A stretch of DNA of 64,000 nt from Methylovulum miyakonense HT12 (GTDB taxonomy: Bacteria > Pseudomonadota > Gammaproteobacteria > Methylococcales > Methylomonadaceae): positions 4,472,187 to 4,536,186 of the forward strand of contig NZ_KB913025.1 of assembly GCF_000384075.1 (NCBI RefSeq), in the 5' to 3' direction. Under the pieces are notes generated by a model. It saw only the letters and a list, made by a program, of their open reading frames with translations. It was not told the origin of the DNA and did no database searches. The position numbers and the translations under genes are program-made. Of this stretch, positions 16,027-25,147 are shown in pieces (positions within the stretch are counted from its first letter, which is position 1; every line of letters begins with the position of its first letter).

Positions 16027-17232
16027 ATGCGCCATCATAAGCAGCTAAAAACTATTTTGCCGATTGCCGTACTCTTGCTAGGCATCGCAACAGCCTGGGG
16101 CTTGCTGGCCAATAAACCCGCCATGCCCACGCAAGCCCCCGTCAGCGAACCGCCACTGGTGACGGTGCTTATTGCGGCGCCACAAACCTTGCGCTTGGAC
16201 GTGCAGACGCAAGGTGTGGCTCAACCGCGTACCGAAATTGACTTGGTGCCGGAAGTGGCGGGCAAAATCATTTTTGTGCATCCGCAATTGAATGCAGGCG
16301 GTTTTTTCGCCAAAAACGACTTGTTGGTCGCCATCGAACCGCGTGATTACGATTACGCCGTCGCCGAAGCGCAGGCCCGCATTGCCGAAGCCAAACGCCT
16401 GTTGATTGCCGAGCAGGCACAGGCCGAGCAAGCGCGTAACGAATGGCGGACGTTGGGGGAAGGCCAGCCCACCGCTTTGGCGATGCGTGAACCGCAATTG
16501 GCGGAAGCACGGGCAAAATTGCAAGCCGCCGAAGCCGACCTGGCGAAAGCCCGGCTCAAACGCAGCCGCTGTGAATTACGGGCGCCTTTTGCCGGACGGA
16601 TTAAGGAAAAAGCCAGCGGCTTGGGGCAATCCGTCCAGCCGGGTGAAAAGCTGGCACGGATTTATGCCACCGATGTGGCCGAAATCCGCTTGCCGATTAA
16701 TATCGAACAATTGGCGTTTGCCGATTTGCCGCTAGGCAAACCGGAGGCGGGCAAGCTGCCCCTCGTCAATTTGACCACCGGGCTGGCTGGCCAGATGGCT
16801 AGCTGGGAAGGGCGTATCGTGCGCACCGAAGGCATTATGAATGAAGCCAACGGCCAGCTATACGCCGTCGCCGAAGTCGCCAGCCCCTACGCGCAACGCA
16901 ACGGGCAACCGCCGCTGCTCACGGGCCTGTTCGTGCAAGCCACCATCCACGGTAAAACGCGGCAAGGCCTGTTCGTGCTGCCGCCGACCGCCATCAACGC
17001 CAGCCAAGAAGTCTTGCTGGTCGATGCCCGGCAACGCCTGCATATCCAAAAAGTGGACATACTGCGGCAAGAGCCGGAACGGGCCGTGGTGTCAGGGGGC
17101 CTAAAAGCGGGGGACAAGGTCGTCACCTCCGGCATTCAAGTGCCGATAGCCGGGATGCAAGTGAAGTTGGCCGCCCCAGCTGAAAAGGCACGCACAGCAT
17201 CCCCTACAAACTTCAGCAATGACCCGTCTTAA
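16027..17232 (+). CDS. RND efflux periplasmic adaptor (membrane fusion protein)
   Basis: Adaptor of 401 residues linking the RND pump to the outer-membrane channel. It has an N-terminal membrane anchor (TILPIAVLLLGIATAWGLLA), a lipoyl-type barrel (LVPEVAGKIIFVHPQLNAGG and the return half LRAPFAGRIKEKASGLGQ), an alpha-hairpin between them (AEAQARIAEAKRLLIAEQAQ), and beta-barrel and membrane-proximal domains to the end. Its 3' end overlaps the pump gene by 14 bp, so the pair is co-translated. Confidence 0.93.
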   Translation: MRHHKQLKTILPIAVLLLGIATAWGLLANKPAMPTQAPVSEPPLVTVLIAAPQTLRLDVQTQGVAQPRTEIDLVPEVAGKIIFVHPQLNAGGFFAKNDLLVAIEPRDYDYAVAEAQARIAEAKRLLIAEQAQAEQARNEWRTLGEGQPTALAMREPQLAEARAKLQAAEADLAKARLKRSRCELRAPFAGRIKEKASGLGQSVQPGEKLARIYATDVAEIRLPINIEQLAFADLPLGKPEAGKLPLVNLTTGLAGQMASWEGRIVRTEGIMNEANGQLYAVAEVASPYAQRNGQPPLLTGLFVQATIHGKTRQGLFVLPPTAINASQEVLLVDARQRLHIQKVDILRQEPERAVVSGGLKAGDKVVTSGIQVPIAGMQVKLAAPAEKARTASPTNFSNDPS

Positions 17233-20200
17233 ATCCCACCCTACCGGCATCCTGGCTTGGTTTGCCGGCAACCCTGTCGCCGCCAACCTGTTGATGCTGT
17301 TTATTTTGGCCGGCGGCGTATCCAGTTATGCGCTGATAGACACCGAAGTGTTCCCGCGTTTTAGCCCGCAACAAATCGACATCACCGCCTTCTATCCGGG
17401 TGCCGGGCCTTTGGAACTCGAAAGCGCGGTGTGCGCCCGCATTGAAGAAGCCATTTTCGACGTGCCGGGCGTCAAACGCCTAAACACCGAAATCACCCAA
17501 GCCGAATGCCAAATCAAAGCCTCGGTGCAGCCCGATTATGACAAAGAACAAGTCATGAATACGCTGCGTAGCCGGGTGCTAGCCATCCAGCGCCTGCCCA
17601 AGGGTTTGGAGAAAATAGAAGTGCGAGCCGCCACCCGCGATAACGACGACGGCGTGATCTGGGTGGCCCTGCATGGCGCGACGGACGCGTTGACGCTTAA
17701 ACGCTACGGCGAACAAATCCAGCAACAACTGGCCGCCATCCCTGGTGTGACCCAGGTAAACAATTATGGCGACATCCCGTATGAAATCGCCGTTGAAGTG
17801 TCGTCCGCCAAACTGCACCAATACCGTCTGGCCTTAAGCGATGTCGCCGCCGCGATGCGCCGCGCGTCGATTGACCTGCCCGCCGGCGTGGTCAAAAACC
17901 CGGCGGGCGAACTGATGCTCAAGGTCAATGGCAAAGCCGCCGACACCTCGGCTGTCGCGGCCTTGGTCTTACGTACCGATACCGACGGCACACGGGTATT
18001 GCTGGGCGATGTCGCCACCATCAAAGACGGCTTCCAGGAATCCCTCTCCGAATGGCACCACAACGGCGAAACCGCCCAAGGTTGGGAAATCCGCGCCGAC
18101 CACAACACCGTCGACGTCGCACACCACGTCAATGCCTATGTCAAGGAAAAACAAGCGCAAATACCCGAAGGCCTGACCCTAAAAACGTGGTGGGACGACT
18201 CACAAGCTTATGAAGAACGCATCAACACCTTGGTCGAGGACGGCCTTAGCGGTTTTGTGCTGGTGTGCCTGGTGCTGACGCTGTTTTTGCGCCTTAAAGT
18301 CGCGCTCTGGGCAAGCATGGGGATCTTAACGTCAATTCTGGGGGCGCTGTGGCTGATGCCGTTGCTGGACGTGTCGCTGAACATGCTGTCGCTGTTCGGA
18401 TTTTTGCTGGCGATGGGGATTTTGGTGGACGACGCCATCATCATCGGCGACAGCATCCATAGCCAACAAAGCCAAGGCAACGCCACCAGCCTGGACGCCG
18501 CCATCAGCGGTGTGCGGCAGGTCGCCGTCCCGGTGACGCTGGCGGTGCTGGTGGCTTTGGTGGCGTTCCTGCCGGGCTTATTTTTGTCCGGCTGGGTCGG
18601 GCAAATGATGCGGCCTATCTGTATGGTGATGCTGTTGACACTGGTGTTTTCCTTGGTTGAAGCCATGCTGATTTTGCCCGCGCACTTGGCGACAGCCTCC
18701 CCTATCCCGGCCACGCCGTCGCGCTTGGACCGCTTACGGGCCTGGCTTAATCAAGGTCTGGACGGGGCCGTTGACCGTTATTACCGCCCGTTCCTAAACC
18801 TCGCGTTGGAATGGCGTTATCTCACGGTGACCTGCTTCCTGTCGGTGTTGCTCATCAGCGGCGCACTGGTAGGCAGTGACCGGATCCGCCAATCGCTACA
18901 ACCGGATGTCACAAAGGACAGTTTTTGGGTCAATTTGACCGTCCCGGAAGGGGCGCCATACAGCGAAATAAGCACCCTGGCCCGGCAAGTGGAACAGGCG
19001 TTTTTTGCCTTGCGTGATGAATTGGACGCACAGCAGCCGGAAAACCAAGCCCCGTTATTCGGGGAGGCGCCTAAAAAAACCAGCCTCATCGCCGGATTGG
19101 AAACGATGTTCTGGGCACAGCAAGCCGGATTTTGGACGGAATTCACCGCAACCGGACGGCAGCGCATCGTTGTTGAAGATTTTATCCGCGAATGGCGACG
19201 GCGTATCGGCGATATTGGGCGCGGCAAAATCGACTTTTTGTATAAGGAAGGCGATGTGCCGTATGACTTGGAATTTGACTTGGAAGCGTCCGACCCGGCC
19301 ACGCTCTCGGCGGCTGCCGGGCCGTTCAAACAAATGATCGCCGCTTACCCCGGGGTCTCTGATATTGTCGATTCTGCCGAACCCGGCAAACCGGAACTCC
19401 AGCTTAGCTTAAAACCCACTGCGGAACGCTTGGGCTTGCGTTTGGAAGATTTGGCGGAACAAGTGCGCGGGGCCTATTACGGCGAGGAAGTGCATCGGCT
19501 GCAACGCGGGCGTAGCGAAGTGAAAGTGCTGGTACGCTTGCCCATAGAAGAGCGGCGTTCCTTGGATACCTTAAAAACCTTGCCTGTGCGGCTTGCCGAT
19601 GGCGTGTCCGCGCCGTTGGGGACGTTGGCGGAAATGACCCAAGTCCCCGGTTACGCCAGGCTAGTCCGCCAAAACCGCCAGCGCGTGTTGAAAGTGCAGG
19701 CCCGGGTCGACCCCAAACTGGCGGACGTCAATAGCCTTTATGCCGATATAAAAAACCGCGCCTTACCTAAATTCCAGCAAGATCACCATGGCCTCAGCGT
19801 GGCTGAGGGCCAAAGCCGGCAGGAACAGGAAGCCACCACCGCCTCTTTGGGCCGCAACACCTTAGTCGCCCTGTTCGTCATTTACGCGTTGATCGCCATC
19901 CCGTTCCGGTCATATCTAAAGCCCTTGATCTTCCTGCTCGCCGCCCCCGTGGCGTGGAGCGGCGGCGTGCTGGCGCATGGCTTGCTGGGTTTGCCGTTGT
20001 CGATGGAATCCTTGGTCGGCATGGTCGCCGCCAGCGGCGTGGTCATCAACGACAGCCTCGTGCTGCTGGACAGCATCCGGGAACACGAGGGCTCGGAGCG
20101 CCCTATCACAGAACTGATCAGCGAGGCTTGCACCTCGCGTTTCCGGCCTATTTTGTTGGCGTTCCTGACCAACTTCGCGGGCTTCTTGCCCACTTTGCTG

Positions 20201-20326
20201 GAAACCAGCCCGCAAGCGCAATTTTTAATACCGATGACGCTATCATTATCCGCAGGGTTGCTGTTTGGCATGGCGGCAAGTTTGGTCCTGACCCCGGTGT
20301 GTTACGCGATTGCCGGCAAGACCTGA
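17219..20326 (+). CDS. RND efflux transporter permease subunit (AcrB/HAE-like)
   Basis: Proton-driven inner-membrane pump of 1035 residues with the usual twelve-helix RND layout: helix 1 (NPVAANLLMLFILAGGV), a large periplasmic porter domain, helices 2-6 from about 335 (GLSGFVLVCLVLTLFLRLKVALW), a second porter domain, and helices 8-12 near the end. The proton-relay Asp pair is present in MGILVDDAIIIGDSI. Porter sequence FYPGAGPLELESAVCARIEEAI is typical of the HAE-like branch rather than the metal-specific CzcA branch. The gene closes the tonB-to-RND cluster. Confidence 0.94.
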   Translation: MTRLKSHPTGILAWFAGNPVAANLLMLFILAGGVSSYALIDTEVFPRFSPQQIDITAFYPGAGPLELESAVCARIEEAIFDVPGVKRLNTEITQAECQIKASVQPDYDKEQVMNTLRSRVLAIQRLPKGLEKIEVRAATRDNDDGVIWVALHGATDALTLKRYGEQIQQQLAAIPGVTQVNNYGDIPYEIAVEVSSAKLHQYRLALSDVAAAMRRASIDLPAGVVKNPAGELMLKVNGKAADTSAVAALVLRTDTDGTRVLLGDVATIKDGFQESLSEWHHNGETAQGWEIRADHNTVDVAHHVNAYVKEKQAQIPEGLTLKTWWDDSQAYEERINTLVEDGLSGFVLVCLVLTLFLRLKVALWASMGILTSILGALWLMPLLDVSLNMLSLFGFLLAMGILVDDAIIIGDSIHSQQSQGNATSLDAAISGVRQVAVPVTLAVLVALVAFLPGLFLSGWVGQMMRPICMVMLLTLVFSLVEAMLILPAHLATASPIPATPSRLDRLRAWLNQGLDGAVDRYYRPFLNLALEWRYLTVTCFLSVLLISGALVGSDRIRQSLQPDVTKDSFWVNLTVPEGAPYSEISTLARQVEQAFFALRDELDAQQPENQAPLFGEAPKKTSLIAGLETMFWAQQAGFWTEFTATGRQRIVVEDFIREWRRRIGDIGRGKIDFLYKEGDVPYDLEFDLEASDPATLSAAAGPFKQMIAAYPGVSDIVDSAEPGKPELQLSLKPTAERLGLRLEDLAEQVRGAYYGEEVHRLQRGRSEVKVLVRLPIEERRSLDTLKTLPVRLADGVSAPLGTLAEMTQVPGYARLVRQNRQRVLKVQARVDPKLADVNSLYADIKNRALPKFQQDHHGLSVAEGQSRQEQEATTASLGRNTLVALFVIYALIAIPFRSYLKPLIFLLAAPVAWSGGVLAHGLLGLPLSMESLVGMVAASGVVINDSLVLLDSIREHEGSERPITELISEACTSRFRPILLAFLTNFAGFLPTLLETSPQAQFLIPMTLSLSAGLLFGMAASLVLTPVCYAIAGKT

Positions 20327-20595
20327 ACACCCACAAAAATCCCCTCCGCCGCAACAAACCAGCAAAACACCCAAAACCATGCCGTATCCTCAGCGCTTAA
20401 AACAGCCGGGGTAACTGGCGTGCCGCCTTCAAAAGGGGGAATGGCCAAACCCAATTGCCGTTTGCTGGAGGCATTGCCCATGGCCGCGCTATAATCGGAA
20501 GCTAGGCTGGCGTCTTGATAAATCCAGCCTAAGCCCTTATCTTCGGCCTGCTGACACCCCGGGCAACTACCCACCACCCCATTAAGGAAAAACCA

Positions 20596-21333
20596 TTGAC
20601 CAAGCACAAATTCGCCAACCGGCTCGTCGTACTCGATACAGAAACCACCGGGCTTAACCCGCAAGAAGGCCACCGCGTCATTGAAATAGGCTGCGTGGAA
20701 CTGGTCAACCGCCGGCTGACAAACCGGCATTTCCACTATTACCTTAACCCTGGCCGTAAGATTGATGACGGCGCGGTGGCCGTCCACGGCATCACCCACG
20801 ATTTTTTGCAGGACAAGCCACGTTTTGAAGAAATTGCCGAGGAATTTATCGCGTTTATTGACGGGGCTGAACTGATTATCCACAACGCGCCATTTGACGT
20901 GGGCTTCCTTAACCATGAACTGGGTTTATTGAAAGATGCCGGCAAACCCAAACTTGAAAGCTATTGCAAAATTTTTGACACATTGGCCTTTGCACGGAAG
21001 AAACATCCCGGCCAACGCAATAGCTTGGATGCGCTATGCAAGCGTTATAGCATAGACAACAGCCACCGCGAATTGCACGGCGCGCTATTGGACTCGGAGA
21101 TCCTTGCCGATGTGTTTTTGCTGATGACAGGAGGGCAAGCCTCGTTATTGGACGAACCTACCGCACCCAGCCACTCCGAAACCGCCTCGCAGCCGCAACA
21201 AACCCGCCAGCGTATGGCTACCGAACGCCCGGCCTTGGCCGTGCTTGCTTGCAATGATGATGAACTGGCCGCGCATGAACAGCGTTTGGATGCGGTCGCC
21301 AAAGCTGGCGGCGCGTGCCTTTGGCGGCAATGA
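20596..21333 (+). CDS. dnaQ: DNA polymerase III epsilon subunit (proofreading exonuclease)
   Basis: 3'-5' exonuclease of 245 residues that proofreads for the replicative polymerase. Exo motifs: DTETTG (Asp14, Glu16), HNAPFDVGFLNHEL and HGALLDSEILADVFLL with the catalytic His-Asp. The C-terminal region (about 175-245) is the alpha-subunit-binding tail and contains a beta-clamp-like QASLLDE. A TTG start follows AAGGA with 7 nt spacing. A TATAAT at 20490-20495 upstream lacks a good -35. It is convergent with deaD; their shared intergenic palindrome has been split by an insertion sequence. Confidence 0.94.
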   Translation: MTKHKFANRLVVLDTETTGLNPQEGHRVIEIGCVELVNRRLTNRHFHYYLNPGRKIDDGAVAVHGITHDFLQDKPRFEEIAEEFIAFIDGAELIIHNAPFDVGFLNHELGLLKDAGKPKLESYCKIFDTLAFARKKHPGQRNSLDALCKRYSIDNSHRELHGALLDSEILADVFLLMTGGQASLLDEPTAPSHSETASQPQQTRQRMATERPALAVLACNDDELAAHEQRLDAVAKAGGACLWRQ

Positions 21334-21374
21334 CCCGGAGATACCCATAAAAAAGCGGGGCGGGGTTTTGCAAC

Positions 21375-22848
21375 CTGTCTCTTGATCACAACCCATCCAA
21401 ATTTGATTTACTGAGCCGGTAACCCTGAAGTCGTTCTTGTAACCGAAACCAACCGTGCCACAGGGTGTCCCAACCGACGCGCCCTGTGCGCTTGGTGTCG
21501 GAAAAGCCACCCAGCCTTGCAATGGCGTAATACGCCCAGCGGATGGGGGGCGCGGCTTCTGGCAAGGGCTTATCGGGCTCGGTTGACAGCCAGAGGACTT
21601 TCCATTCGTCTTCCGCCAATACCGCCCCGCTGGTTGTCCCCTGCACATCCAGCCGTTCCCGCAATTGCAGCAGCCTGACCGCCAAAAATGCCGTGATGGC
21701 CAGCATCCGTTCCAAGTTGCCTACGCTCTGGAAGCGTTGCCGCTCGACACCCACGCCACTTTTCCAGGCCTTATGGTAGTCTTCGATGCGCCAGCGCAGT
21801 TCATAATAGCGGACGATTTGCAGGGCGGCTTCCGCGCCATCAAGGGCTTCGGTCGTCAGCAACACCCAATGCAGGGGTTCGGACCCGGCGGGCGGGCCAA
21901 TCTCCTCCGCCAGGAGGACGTTGACCCGCAGGCTTTCTTCCGGCACGGCCGACCCTTCCGGCACAAGGAAATCGAAGGTCGCGCCGCGCAACAGGACTTT
22001 GGCGCGGCGGGCTTTGCGGCCACCCCGCTGCGGGATGTCCACAATGTAACCACAAAACGCGGTTGCGTCCTGCCGCAGGGCGTCAAACAGTTTGGCTTCG
22101 CTGTCTTTGAGCCTGCGGTTGGCTTGGGCTCGCACGACAAAGCGTTGGCCGTGGCTGCACTTGTACCACAGGTAGTCATAAATGTCCGATTCGCGGTCGC
22201 ACACTGACAGGGTGCGCGGCATCGCAGGGCCCAACCGCTTGGCCACTTCCCTTGAGGCTTGTTCCCATTTGTGGCTCTCTCGGCCCGGGTAGGCCCGTTT
22301 CTTGCGGGTGCGGCTCTTGCCGTAGCTGGCGGGGTCGCGTTGCCAGTGTTGCTGCTCGATGAGGCCAAGCGTGTGCCCGCTTTCCGCATCCAGCAACAAC
22401 ACCGAGTGCACCATAAAGCCATTCCGCTTGGCGGCTTTCTTGCCTCCCGTCAGGCCCAGCTGGGCGGCCACGGCATGTTCGTAGCTGACACAGGTGGTGT
22501 CTTCAATGGCCAGGAGGCATTGGGCTTCCTGCACCGATTTGGCGGTGCCCGCGAAGCCGCTTGCCCTGATCGCCTCAGGCTTGACCGCGCCGTTACGCAT
22601 CAGACGGTAGCCGCCCAACAGGGCGGCCTGGTCCGGCCCGCAGCTTTTGGCCAATGAGCTGCCCATGTGTTTTGCCATGCGCGAAGCCACATTGACTAAC
22701 CGGGCAGAACGCCTTGCATCGCCTAAATCACTTTCTCCGAATAGTTGCTGCGCCCACTCCAGTTCATCTGTTGGAATCATAATTGGCTATAACCCTGTGT
22801 CTATAAAGTTATAGTCTATTTATTGGACAAATTGTGATCAAGAGACAG
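21375..22848 (-). mobile_element. IS4-family, IS50/Tn5-like insertion sequence
   Basis: Complete element of 1474 bp. Its ends are perfect 17-bp inverted repeats: CTGTCTCTTGATCACAA at 21375-21391 and its complement at 22832-22848. The first 14 bases equal the known Tn5/IS50 inside end (CTGTCTCTTGATCA). Both sides are flanked by GTTTTGCAAC (21365-21374 and 22849-22858), a 10-bp target duplication. With intact ends, an intact transposase and an unaltered duplication, the insertion looks recent and possibly still active. Confidence 0.95.
21386..22780 (-). CDS. IS4-family transposase (Tn5/IS50 type)
   Basis: DDE transposase of 464 residues aligning by motif with Tn5 transposase. The N-terminal DNA-binding part begins with EWAQQLFGESDLGDARRSAR; the catalytic acids are Asp94 in IEDTTCVSY, Asp195 in SVCDRESDIYDYL and Glu333 in RWRIEDYHKAWKSG (the YREK-like signature). 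The gene fills almost the whole element and is uninterrupted; its stop lies inside the left terminal repeat. Confidence 0.96.
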   Translation of the reverse strand: MIPTDELEWAQQLFGESDLGDARRSARLVNVASRMAKHMGSSLAKSCGPDQAALLGGYRLMRNGAVKPEAIRASGFAGTAKSVQEAQCLLAIEDTTCVSYEHAVAAQLGLTGGKKAAKRNGFMVHSVLLLDAESGHTLGLIEQQHWQRDPASYGKSRTRKKRAYPGRESHKWEQASREVAKRLGPAMPRTLSVCDRESDIYDYLWYKCSHGQRFVVRAQANRRLKDSEAKLFDALRQDATAFCGYIVDIPQRGGRKARRAKVLLRGATFDFLVPEGSAVPEESLRVNVLLAEEIGPPAGSEPLHWVLLTTEALDGAEAALQIVRYYELRWRIEDYHKAWKSGVGVERQRFQSVGNLERMLAITAFLAVRLLQLRERLDVQGTTSGAVLAEDEWKVLWLSTEPDKPLPEAAPPIRWAYYAIARLGGFSDTKRTGRVGWDTLWHGWFRLQERLQGYRLSKSNLDGL

Positions 22849-22904
22849 GTTTTGCAACCCCGTCCCGCCCGTTTGCCACGGCCTACCCTGGCATTATCCA
22901 AATG

Positions 22905-22933
22905 GCCTTCCAGATCCCAACAACCTGGAAGGC
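22905..22933 (-). terminator. Candidate terminator of deaD
   Basis: A perfect 9-bp stem GCCTTCCAG/CTGGAAGGC with an 11-nt loop lies 15 bp beyond the leftward deaD stop codon. No strong T-run follows. Confidence 0.5.
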
Positions 22934-22947
22934 TTATCGCCTAAGGC

Positions 22948-24753
22948 TCAATCTTCCGCTTTCGGCTTGGCCCGTCTGGATGGTGAACTCAAGCGTTTTT
23001 TGCTTTTGTCAATTTTTTTCGCGCCGTCATCCGCACCGCGCCTGGCACTGCCGCCTTCCACTTTAGAAATGTTCAAAGGCTGGCCGGCAACGCGCACCCT
23101 ACGCAAATCTTGGATCAATTCCTTCGGCATGCCCGCCGGCAATTCAACGGTGCTGTAATCGTCTTCGATTTTAATTCTGGCGATATGCTTGCCATCAATG
23201 CCCGCTTCGTTGGCAATGGCGCCAACGATGTTGCCAGGTTTGACACCGTGGGCGTGGCCTACTTCAATGCGGAACAATTCCATTTCAATGTCCGGGCCGC
23301 CGAAATCACGGCGCGAAGGGCTACGTTCACGGTCGCCGCGCTCACCACGGTCACGTCTAGGACGGTCTTCCCGCTCGCCCCTTGATGGGGACATTTCATC
23401 CCTGGAATCACGGGCTTTTTTCGGCAAGTTTTGGATCAGCAATGGCGTGTCACCTTGCACTAACTTTGCCAAGGCCGCCGCAATTTCCGCCGCCGAGACA
23501 TTATGTTCTTGCTGGTATTGCTCGACCAATTGGCTGAAAAAACTCAATTCTTCCGCCGCCAACGTATCGGTGATGTTTTGCTTGAAACGGGCGATACGTT
23601 TGTTGTTGATGACTTCCGTGGATGGCAGGCCCATTTCCTCAACTTTTTGCTTGGTTGCCTTTTCAATGTTCATCAGCAACTTGCGCTCACGCGGGGCGAT
23701 GAACAAAATCGCATCGCCAGTACGGCCTGCACGTCCGGTACGGCCGATACGGTGGACGTAAGATTCGGTGTCGTAAGGGATGTCGTAGTTGACGACATGG
23801 GTGATACGGTCAACGTCCAAACCACGGGCGGCAACGTCTGTGGCAATCAGGATGTCCAACTTGCCGTTTTTCAGGTTGTTGATGGAGCGTTCCCTTAAAG
23901 CCTGGGACATGTCCCCGTTAATCGCCGCGGCGGAATAACCACGGGCCTCTAACTTTTCCGCCAGTTCGACTGTCGCGGTCTTAGTCCTAACGAAAATAAT
24001 CATGCCGTCAAAAGTTTCCACTTCAAGGATGCGTGTCAAGGCATCCAGTTTGTGGACACCACTGACCACCCAATAACGTTGGCGGATGTTTTCTGCCGTG
24101 GCGGTGGTGACTTTAATGGTGATTTGTTCGGGTTCGTGCAGATATTCATTGGCGATTTTGCGGATCACCGTCGGCATGGTCGCGGAGAACAACGCGATTT
24201 GGCGTTCATCTGGGGTTTGTTCCAGGATCCATTCCACATCGTCAATAAAACCCATGCGCAGCATCTCGTCGGCTTCATCCAACACTAGCGTGGCGAGTCC
24301 GTCGAGGTTCAAAGTACCTTTACGCATGTGGTCCATCACACGGCCCGGCGTGCCGACCACGACATGCGCACCGCGTTTTAATTGCCGCAACTGGGTGCTG
24401 TAATCTTGCCCACCGTAAATGGGCAGGACATGGAAACCTTTTAAATGGGCGGCATAACGTTGAAAAGCTTCGGCTACTTGGATAGCCAGTTCACGGGTCG
24501 GAGCTAACACCAGCACTTGTGGATCTTTTTGCTTAAGATCAATACGCGATAAAATTGGCAACGCGAACGCTGCGGTTTTACCTGTCCCTGTTTGTGCTTG
24601 TCCCAATACATCCTTTCCTGCGAGCATGTGTGGGATAACTTGTGCCTGAATCGGCGAAGGTGTTTCATAACCGACATCTTCCAGTGCCTTAAGCACCGAG
24701 TCTGTCAGTGCCAAATCACGGAAAGAGGGTAATGTAGAAACATCATTGAGCAT
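22948..24753 (-). CDS. deaD: DEAD-box ATP-dependent RNA helicase DeaD/CsdA
   Basis: RNA helicase of 601 residues involved in ribosome assembly and mRNA turnover, notably in the cold. Seen in order: Q-motif region (YETPSPIQAQVIPHML), AQTGTGKTAAF, PTRELA, DEADEML, SAT, then the second RecA domain ending HRIGRTGRAGRTG. After about residue 440 comes a charged Arg/Asp-rich linker (RGEREDRPRRDRGERGDRER) and a DbpA-type RNA-binding domain (IEVGHAHGVKPGNIVGAIAN), then a Lys/Arg-rich tail. This architecture and length are standard for DeaD. Confidence 0.96.
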   Translation of the reverse strand: MLNDVSTLPSFRDLALTDSVLKALEDVGYETPSPIQAQVIPHMLAGKDVLGQAQTGTGKTAAFALPILSRIDLKQKDPQVLVLAPTRELAIQVAEAFQRYAAHLKGFHVLPIYGGQDYSTQLRQLKRGAHVVVGTPGRVMDHMRKGTLNLDGLATLVLDEADEMLRMGFIDDVEWILEQTPDERQIALFSATMPTVIRKIANEYLHEPEQITIKVTTATAENIRQRYWVVSGVHKLDALTRILEVETFDGMIIFVRTKTATVELAEKLEARGYSAAAINGDMSQALRERSINNLKNGKLDILIATDVAARGLDVDRITHVVNYDIPYDTESYVHRIGRTGRAGRTGDAILFIAPRERKLLMNIEKATKQKVEEMGLPSTEVINNKRIARFKQNITDTLAAEELSFFSQLVEQYQQEHNVSAAEIAAALAKLVQGDTPLLIQNLPKKARDSRDEMSPSRGEREDRPRRDRGERGDRERSPSRRDFGGPDIEMELFRIEVGHAHGVKPGNIVGAIANEAGIDGKHIARIKIEDDYSTVELPAGMPKELIQDLRRVRVAGQPLNISKVEGGSARRGADDGAKKIDKSKKRLSSPSRRAKPKAED

Positions 24754-25014
24754 GGATTTACCTTGTTGTGGAATGAGAATGCGCGGAATGCGCGGGGGAA
24801 ATGTTTGTTTAATATGAAATTATATCTGATTACGGTAAAAATTGCAGTAAATTGATAGTGATTTGATTGGATATAGGCACTAATTTAAATTGCCCGCCAA
24901 TTAACACATCCCTGTAAATTTTATGGCTGGCGTTTGGACAAACACTAGAACCTAGCTGGCCTTGGCTTCTGTAAGCGAACCATTGCGGGGGCTTTTATAG
25001 CCGAAAACACCCTG

Positions 25015-25045
25015 GCTGAAGCCAGCAAAATCAGCTGGCTTCAGC
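25015..25045. repeat. Strong hairpin upstream of mrcB
   Basis: A perfect 12-bp stem GCTGAAGCCAGC/GCTGGCTTCAGC with a 7-nt AAAATCA loop. It is upstream of the presumed mrcB promoter and so probably not in its leader; it could be a protein-binding site or a repeat. Confidence 0.5.
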
Positions 25046-25100
25046 AACCATTCATCTGGCAAATGCATCATCAACAGCCATTCCTGCCACATTATCCGTG

Positions 25101-25106
25101 TATAAT
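25101..25106 (+). promoter_or_regulatory. Candidate -10 element for mrcB
   Basis: A consensus TATAAT, preceded by GTG, 41 bp before the mrcB start. No good -35 is seen at 17 bp. Confidence 0.4.
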
Positions 25107-25147
25107 GAACAGGATAGACGTTTAATCCCTTATTTTGACCAGGTGCT

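Larger units (their letters stand above)
21357..22867. repeat. Intergenic palindrome split by the insertion sequence
   Basis: Removing the insertion sequence and one copy of the 10-bp duplication restores GGGGCGGGGTTTTGCAACCC followed by CGTCCCGCC. This is the same hairpin-plus-GTCCCGC repeat seen at 3285-3307 and 5091-5110, lying between the convergent dnaQ and deaD genes where it may have served as a two-way terminator. Confidence 0.7.
24754..25147. other. Divergent promoter region between deaD and mrcB
   Basis: This 394-bp gap carries the promoters of both divergent genes. It is AT-rich near deaD, consistent with the long leader common for deaD. A strong hairpin (25015-25045) and a TATAAT (25101-25106) lie on the mrcB side. 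A short open frame overlapping the mrcB start on the minus strand (to 24952) has no support. Confidence 0.5.
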
